Source of the DNA: Hydrogenophaga sp. BPS33 | Lineage (GTDB): Bacteria; Pseudomonadota; Gammaproteobacteria; Burkholderiales; Burkholderiaceae_C | Reading direction: 5' to 3' | DNA: 64,000 nucleotides | Assembly: GCF_009859475.1 (NCBI RefSeq) | Contig: NZ_CP044549.1 | Location: forward strand, 1,984,001-2,048,000 | In this document: positions 59,426-64,000 of the stretch, piece after piece | Layout: every line of letters starts with the position of its first letter | Position numbering within the stretch: position 1 is the first letter of the stretch | Notes under the pieces: generated by a model | Databases searched by the model: none | Seen by the model: only the letters and a program-made list of their open reading frames with translations | Told to the model about the DNA's origin: nothing | Position numbers and translations under genes: made by a program

Positions 59426-60847
59426 TCAGGCGATGGTGCGCACGTCGATGAAGTGACCGTGCACCGCAGCGGCGGCGGCCATGGCGGGCGACACGAGATG
59501 GGTGCGGCCACCAGCGCCTTGACGGCCTTCGAAGTTGCGGTTGCTGGTCGACGCGCAGCGCTCGCCTGGTTCCAGGCGGTCGGCGTTCATCGCCAGGCAC
59601 ATCGAGCAACCGGGCTCGCGCCATTCAAAGCCGGCGGCCTTGAAGATCTTGTCCAGGCCTTCGCGTTCGGCTTGCGCCTTCACGAGACCGGAGCCCGGAA
59701 CGACCAAGGCCTGTTTGACGTTCTTGGCCACTTTCTGGCCCAGCTTCTTGACCACCGCAGCCGCCTCGCGCATGTCTTCGATGCGGCTGTTGGTGCAGGA
59801 TCCGATGAAGACCTTGTCGACAAAGATGTCGTTGAGCGGCTTGCCGGGGGGCAGATCCATGTAGGTCAGGGCTCGTTCGATGGCACCGCGCTTGCTGGCG
59901 TCTTTCTCACGGTCGGGGTCGGGCACCTTGGCGTCGATACCCAGGACCATTTCGGGCGAGGTGCCCCAGGTGACTTGCGGCACGATCCGTGACGCGTCGA
60001 GTTCGACGACGGTATCGAACTTCGCATCGGCATCGGAATGCAATGTCTTCCAGTAGGAGACGGCCTGGTCCCACTCCACGCCGGTGGGCGAGAGCGGACG
60101 GCCCTTGACGTAGTCGATGGTCTTGTCGTCCACCGCCACGAGGCCCGCGCGCGCGCCGGCTTCGATCGCCATGTTGCAGACCGTCATGCGGCCTTCCATG
60201 CTCAATGCGCGAATCGCGTCGCCACCGAACTCGATGGTGTAGCCCGTGCCGCCAGCGGTGCCGATCTTGCCGATGATGGCGAGCACGATGTCTTTGGCGG
60301 TGCAGCCTTTGGCGAGCTGGCCGTTCACGCGCACCAGCATGTTCTTCGCCTTCTTGGCGAGCAAGGTCTGCGTGGCCAGCACGTGCTCGACTTCGCTCGT
60401 GCCAATGCCGTGCGCGAGCGCGCCGAAGGCACCATGGGTGGAGGTGTGGCTGTCGCCGCAGACCACCGTCATGCCAGGCAGCGTGGCGCCGTTTTCGGGG
60501 CCGATCACGTGCACGATGCCTTGACGTTGCGACATGAACGGGAAGAAGGCGGCTGAACCGAATTCGGCGATGTTGCTGTCCAGCGTGGTGATCTGTTCCT
60601 TGCTGATCGGGTCGGTAATGCCGTCGTAGCCGAGCTCCCAGCCGGTGGTGGGCGTGTTGTGGTCGGCGGTGGCGACCACCGAGCTCACGCGCCAGACCTT
60701 GCGGCCCGCCTTGCGCAGGCCCTCATAGGCTTGCGGGCTGGTCACTTCGTGCACGAGGTGGCGGTCGATGTACAGCACGGAGGTGCCATCTTCTTCGGTG
60801 TGGACGACGTGTTCGTCCCAGATCTTGTCGTAGAGCGTGCGTGGCAT
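59426..60847 (-). CDS. leuC: 3-isopropylmalate dehydratase large subunit
   Basis: This is a 473-residue aconitase-family protein carrying the [4Fe-4S] cluster. Cluster cysteines lie in [14 protein letters not shown] and in GCSMCLAMN near the C-terminus; [24 protein letters not shown] is the other signature. It is first in the leuC-lipoprotein-leuD-leuB run. Confidence 0.97.
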   Translation of the reverse strand: MPRTLYDKIWDEHVVHTEEDGTSVLYIDRHLVHEVTSPQAYEGLRKAGRKVWRVSSVVATADHNTPTTGWELGYDGITDPISKEQITTLDSNIAEFGSAAFFPFMSQRQGIVHVIGPENGATLPGMTVVCGDSHTSTHGAFGALAHGIGTSEVEHVLATQTLLAKKAKNMLVRVNGQLAKGCTAKDIVLAIIGKIGTAGGTGYTIEFGGDAIRALSMEGRMTVCNMAIEAGARAGLVAVDDKTIDYVKGRPLSPTGVEWDQAVSYWKTLHSDADAKFDTVVELDASRIVPQVTWGTSPEMVLGIDAKVPDPDREKDASKRGAIERALTYMDLPPGKPLNDIFVDKVFIGSCTNSRIEDMREAAAVVKKLGQKVAKNVKQALVVPGSGLVKAQAEREGLDKIFKAAGFEWREPGCSMCLAMNADRLEPGERCASTSNRNFEGRQGAGGRTHLVSPAMAAAAAVHGHFIDVRTIA

Positions 60848-60875
60848 GGTGGGGCTCGTGGGTTGAAAAAAGATT

Positions 60876-61802
60876 CTATGCGTCCTGTTGGACTTCGTCG
60901 GCTTGCAGGTGTTCCACCAGCAGGCGTGCGGTGGCAGGCAGGCTGGAGAAATCCCGGGCCACCAGCACCAGCTGGCGCTGGGCCCATGGATCGGTCAGGG
61001 GCAGGGCGCGCAAGGCCTCGCCCGGCTGCAGCAATTCGAAGGCGCGTTCGGGCATGACGCCCACGCCCAGGCCATTGGCGATCATGCGGCACATCGCATC
61101 CAGGCCCGTGACGCGGATGCGCACGCGCACAGTGGTCCCCGATCGGGCGGCTGCCTGGTGCGTGGCCAGGTAGATGGAGCTGTTGGCGTGCAAGCCCACG
61201 TGATCGAACGGCAACGACGCGGCGAAGGCGACCGAGGTTTGCGAGGCCAGCGCATGCGCGCTCGGGACGACCAGTACAAGGCGGTCGCGTCGGTAAGGCA
61301 AGGTCTGCAGGCTGCCCATGCCCACGGCGACGTTGCACAGGCCCAGGTCGGCAGCGCCTTCCTGCACGGCGCGCATGACTTCCGAGCTCAGGTGCTCTTC
61401 CAGGTCGATCTTGATCTGCGGATGCGACTGCGCGAAGGCGCCCAGGTCCTCAGGCAGGAATTGCACGATGGCCGAGATGCTGGCGTGCACGCGCACGTGG
61501 CCTCGCACGCCATCGGCGTATTCGGCCAATTCGGTCTGCATCTGCTCCAGTCCGAACAGCACGGCGCGCGCGTGGTGCAGCAAGCCCTCGCCTGCAGGCG
61601 TCAGGCGCACACCGCGGGCATGGCGCTGTAACAGCGTTGTACCCAGCGCGGCCTCGAGGTCGGACAGGCGTTTGCTGATGGCCGATGCGGCGATGAATTC
61701 GCGCTCGGCCGCCCGGCCGATGCTCCCCAGCTCGCACACCGCCACATAGAGCTGGAGCGAGGTGAGGTCGATCTGGCGGGCGAAGTTGCGTTCCGAGAGC
61801 AT
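60876..61802 (-). CDS. LysR-family transcriptional regulator
   Basis: This is a 308-residue LysR protein with a winged helix at residues ~12-70 ([31 protein letters not shown]) and a periplasmic-binding-like effector domain ([19 protein letters not shown]). It lies upstream of leuC in the same direction with a 28-base gap, so it may share a transcript with the leu genes. Its effector and targets are unknown; leucine or citrate metabolism is a guess from position. Confidence 0.9.
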   Translation of the reverse strand: MLSERNFARQIDLTSLQLYVAVCELGSIGRAAEREFIAASAISKRLSDLEAALGTTLLQRHARGVRLTPAGEGLLHHARAVLFGLEQMQTELAEYADGVRGHVRVHASISAIVQFLPEDLGAFAQSHPQIKIDLEEHLSSEVMRAVQEGAADLGLCNVAVGMGSLQTLPYRRDRLVLVVPSAHALASQTSVAFAASLPFDHVGLHANSSIYLATHQAAARSGTTVRVRIRVTGLDAMCRMIANGLGVGVMPERAFELLQPGEALRALPLTDPWAQRQLVLVARDFSSLPATARLLVEHLQADEVQQDA

Positions 61803-61810
61803 GGGTTTGG

Positions 61811-61850
61811 ACTTCTCAATAGGAGAAGTCGAATGGCGATTTTCCCCTAT
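61811..61850. promoter_or_regulatory. Inverted repeats in the LysR gene leader
   Basis: ACTTCTC-AATAG-GAGAAGT (61811-61829) is a perfect 7-bp repeat. ATAGGAGAA (61819-61827) also pairs with TTCCCCTAT (61842-61850) with one mismatch. Lying 9-48 bases upstream of the regulator start, this is a plausible autoregulatory binding site. Confidence 0.45.
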
Positions 61851-61914
61851 GAGTCAGATCTTTGTCATCTCTGAATGAGATGGCTTCCCTGCCCGAATGC
61901 GCAAGCTCGGGCGC

Positions 61915-61941
61915 AAAAAAAGCCCGCACGGCGGCGGGCTT
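61915..61941 (-). terminator. Intrinsic terminator of gltA
   Basis: GCCCGC (61922-61927) pairs with GCGGGC (61934-61939), and the flanking AA and TT extend the stem. On the minus strand seven T follow (61921-61915). It begins 42 bases after the gltA stop and separates gltA from the LysR gene. Confidence 0.85.
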
Positions 61942-61983
61942 GTCGTGGAGGGCCTTCCATGCGGAAGGCCGGGCCTTGCGGGC

Positions 61984-63279
61984 TTACTTGATGTCGCGGC
62001 GCACCGGACCGGTGAACAGCTGGCGCGGGCGGCCGATCTTGTACTCGGGGTCGCCGATCATTTCGTTCAACTGGGCAATCCAGCCGACGGTGCGGGCCAG
62101 GGCGAAGATGCCGGTGAACAGGTTGACCGGGATGCCGATGGCGCGCTGCACGATGCCGGAGTAGAAGTCCACGTTCGGGTAGAGCTTGCGCGAGACGAAG
62201 TACTCGTCTTCCAGGGCGATCTTCTCCAGCTCCTTGGCGAGCTTGAACAGAGGATCGTTTTCCAGGCCGAGTTCGGCCAGCACCTCGTTGCAGGTCTCCT
62301 GCATGAGCTTGGCGCGCGGGTCGTAGTTCTTGTACACGCGGTGGCCAAAACCCATGAGCTTGACGCCGGAGTTCTTGTCCTTGACCTTCTCCATGAACTC
62401 GCCGACCTTGGACACACCGCCCTGGCGCTGGATGTCTTCCAGCATGTTCAGGCAGGCTTCGTTGGCGCCACCGTGGGCGGGGCCCCAGAGACAGGCCACG
62501 CCGGCCGCGATGGCTGCGAACGGGTTGGTGCCCGACGAGGCGCACAGGCGCACCGTGGAGGTGGAGGCGTTCTGCTCGTGGTCGGCGTGCAGGATGAAGA
62601 TGCGGTCCAGCGCGCGTTCCAGCACCGGGTTGACCACGTACTCTTCGCAGGGCGTGCCGAACATCATGCGCAGGAAATTGCCCGCGTACGACAGGTTGTT
62701 CTGCGGGTACATGTAGGGCTGGCCCATCTTGTACTTGTACGACATGGCCACCAGCGTGGGCAGCTTGGCGATCAGGCGGATGGCCGCGATCTCGCGATGC
62801 TCCGGGTTGTTGATGTCGGTGCTGTCGTGGTAGAAGGCCGACATGCCCCCGACCAGGCCGGTCAGGATCGCCATCGGGTGGGCATCGCGGCGGAAACCAC
62901 GCAGGAAGAACTGCATCTGCTCGTGAACCATGGTGTGGTTCGTCACGAGCTTGTGGAAGTCCGTGCGCTGCTTGTCGTCCGGCAGTTCACCATTGAGCAG
63001 CAGGTAGCAGGTGTCGAGGAAGTCGACCTTGGTGGCCAGTTGCTCGATCGGATAGCCGCGGTACAGCAGTTCGCCCTTGTCGCCGTCGATGTAGGTGATG
63101 GCCGACTGGCAAGCCGCCGTGGACAGAAAACCCGGGTCGTAGGTGAACATTCCCGACTGCGCGTAGAGCTTGCGGATGTCGATCACGTCCGGGCCAATGC
63201 TGCCGGCGTAGACCGGCATGTCCACGCTCGGGCTGCCGTTGGAAAAGGACAGGGTGGCTTTGTTGTCGACGAGTTTCAT
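61984..63279 (-). CDS. gltA: Citrate synthase
   Basis: This is a 431-residue type II (hexameric, NADH-sensitive type) citrate synthase. Active-site segments are the [14 protein letters not shown] histidine, [13 protein letters not shown], and the aspartate in DVDFYSGIV (printed here as NVDFYSGIV). The N-terminal [18 protein letters not shown] domain is also typical. The start overlaps the sdhE stop (ATGA). Confidence 0.97.
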   Translation of the reverse strand: MKLVDNKATLSFSNGSPSVDMPVYAGSIGPDVIDIRKLYAQSGMFTYDPGFLSTAACQSAITYIDGDKGELLYRGYPIEQLATKVDFLDTCYLLLNGELPDDKQRTDFHKLVTNHTMVHEQMQFFLRGFRRDAHPMAILTGLVGGMSAFYHDSTDINNPEHREIAAIRLIAKLPTLVAMSYKYKMGQPYMYPQNNLSYAGNFLRMMFGTPCEEYVVNPVLERALDRIFILHADHEQNASTSTVRLCASSGTNPFAAIAAGVACLWGPAHGGANEACLNMLEDIQRQGGVSKVGEFMEKVKDKNSGVKLMGFGHRVYKNYDPRAKLMQETCNEVLAELGLENDPLFKLAKELEKIALEDEYFVSRKLYPNVDFYSGIVQRAIGIPVNLFTGIFALARTVGWIAQLNEMIGDPEYKIGRPRQLFTGPVRRDIK

Positions 63280-63593
63280 GCGGTTTCCTTTTGCGGCTGA
63301 CGATTGGTAAGCGGGGTTGCGCGTAGCAGACCCAGAAGGTGCGTGACGTCGTCACGCGCCAGGTCGCCCTCGGGCTCCTTGCGGGCCAACAGCAGATCGA
63401 GCAGATCGTTGTCGGACAAATCCATCAAGGCACCCAGTGCCTCGGCCTGACGAACCGTCAAGCCAGAAGCATGCCTGGCGAAAAAACGCTCGATGAACAG
63501 GTCGTTCTCAAGCAATCCTCGGCGGCACCTCCACCGCAGCTTGCTCAGGGCTCGCTCGTCCAGCAGGGGATCGGTGGTGGTGGTGACGTCCAT
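63276..63593 (-). CDS. sdhE: Succinate dehydrogenase assembly factor SdhE
   Basis: This 105-residue protein promotes FAD attachment to SdhA. The key RGxxE motif is R25-G-L-L-E29 in [10 protein letters not shown], and [19 protein letters not shown] is conserved. It lies between sdhB and gltA, the usual order in this group. Confidence 0.94.
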   Translation of the reverse strand: MDVTTTTDPLLDERALSKLRWRCRRGLLENDLFIERFFARHASGLTVRQAEALGALMDLSDNDLLDLLLARKEPEGDLARDDVTHLLGLLRATPLTNRQPQKETA

Positions 63594-63615
63594 GGGATGG
63601 GTTGGCGGGCTCGGG

Positions 63616-64000
63616 TCAGACCGAGCGCATCACCATCATTTCCTTGATCTTGCCGATCGCCTTCGTGGGGTTCAGGCCCTTGGGGCACACGTCCACGCAG
63701 TTCATGATGGTGTGGCAGCGGAACAGGCGGTACGGATCTTCCAGATTGTCCAGGCGCTCGCTGGTGGCTTCGTCGCGGCTGTCGGCGATGAAGCGGTAGG
63801 CCTGCAGCAGGCCCGCGGGGCCGACGAACTTGTCGGGGTTCCACCAGAAGCTCGGGCAGCTCGTGGAGCAGCTGGCGCACAGGATGCACTCGTACAGGCC
63901 GTTGAGCTCTTCGCGCTCTTCCGGGCTCTGCAGGCGCTCTTTCTGGGGCGCCACGGTTTCGTTGATGAGGTAGGGCTTGATGCTGTTGTACTGCTTGAAG
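63616..64000 (-). CDS. sdhB: Succinate dehydrogenase iron-sulfur subunit, C-terminal part
   Basis: The last 128 residues of SdhB are visible; the gene continues past the right edge. The [4Fe-4S]/[3Fe-4S] cluster cysteines are in [14 protein letters not shown] and [17 protein letters not shown]. The upstream coding sequence reads [15 protein letters not shown] before the edge. The protein passes electrons from SdhA to quinone. Confidence 0.97.
   Translation of the reverse strand, partial: FKQYNSIKPYLINETVAPQKERLQSPEEREELNGLYECILCASCSTSCPSFWWNPDKFVGPAGLLQAYRFIADSRDEATSERLDNLEDPYRLFRCHTIMNCVDVCPKGLNPTKAIGKIKEMMVMRSV

Overview
The window is high-GC, gene-dense chromosome from a betaproteobacterium, most likely of the family Comamonadaceae (Hydrogenophaga/Acidovorax type). 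The gene orders fit that assignment: rpmF-plsX-fabHDG-acpP-fabF-rpoE-rseAB-mucD-lepA-lepB-rnc-era-recO-pdxJ-acpS-nagZ, leuCD-leuB-asd-fimV-truA-trpFBA-accD, and sdhB-sdhE-gltA. A palindromic GC-rich repeat of a kind common in that family also interrupts one gene. All product assignments are read from translated sequence and recognised motifs; no database search was run.

Region 1 (1-20.4 kb) is an accessory purine-catabolism island. It holds the start of ureD, two paralogous NMT1-type substrate-binding proteins, each linked to a small zinc deaminase (probably guanine deaminases), one ABC permease/ATPase pair, a Rieske oxygenase and an NCS2 oxopurine permease. It also holds allantoinase (puuE), a fused OHCU decarboxylase/allantoate amidohydrolase, 5-hydroxyisourate hydrolase, XdhC, and the membrane urate hydroxylase PuuD with a cytochrome c tail. 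Together these cover guanine to xanthine to urate to 5-hydroxyisourate to OHCU to allantoin to allantoate to urea and ammonia; xdhAB and most of the urease operon lie outside the window. An IS110-family element, GC-rich repeats and a NADP-malic enzyme (maeB) sit inside the island.

Two regulatory layers are visible in the island. First, the divergent leader between SBP1 (minus) and the Rieske oxygenase (plus) carries two mirror-image copies of a short two-stem RNA element, which I interpret as xanthine-I (NMT1-motif) riboswitches. Second, the octamer TGTATACA occurs upstream of SBP2, the NCS2 permease, the GntR-regulator/hydroxyisourate-hydrolase divergon and puuD. This strongly suggests a local regulon of the GntR protein encoded at 16.4-17.0 kb.

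Region 2 (20.5-28.3 kb) holds fghA, a HAD phosphatase, a small Rieske protein, an SppA-type peptidase, the nucleotide-sugar genes galE, manC and galU, a tetrapyrrole-methylase-family methyltransferase, and a Maf-type nucleotide pyrophosphatase. Region 3 (28.3-48.0 kb, all plus) is the conserved yceD-rpmF-fatty-acid-synthesis cluster, the sigma-E envelope-stress operon and the lepA-to-nagZ cluster. Its one large gap (39370-39878) carries hairpins, DnaA-box-like sequences and a possible small RNA. Region 4 (48.0-64.0 kb, all minus) contains a LON-domain protein, accD, trpA, trpB, trpF, truA, fimV, asd, leuB, leuD, an entericidin-like lipoprotein, leuC, a LysR regulator, gltA, sdhE and the 3' part of sdhB.
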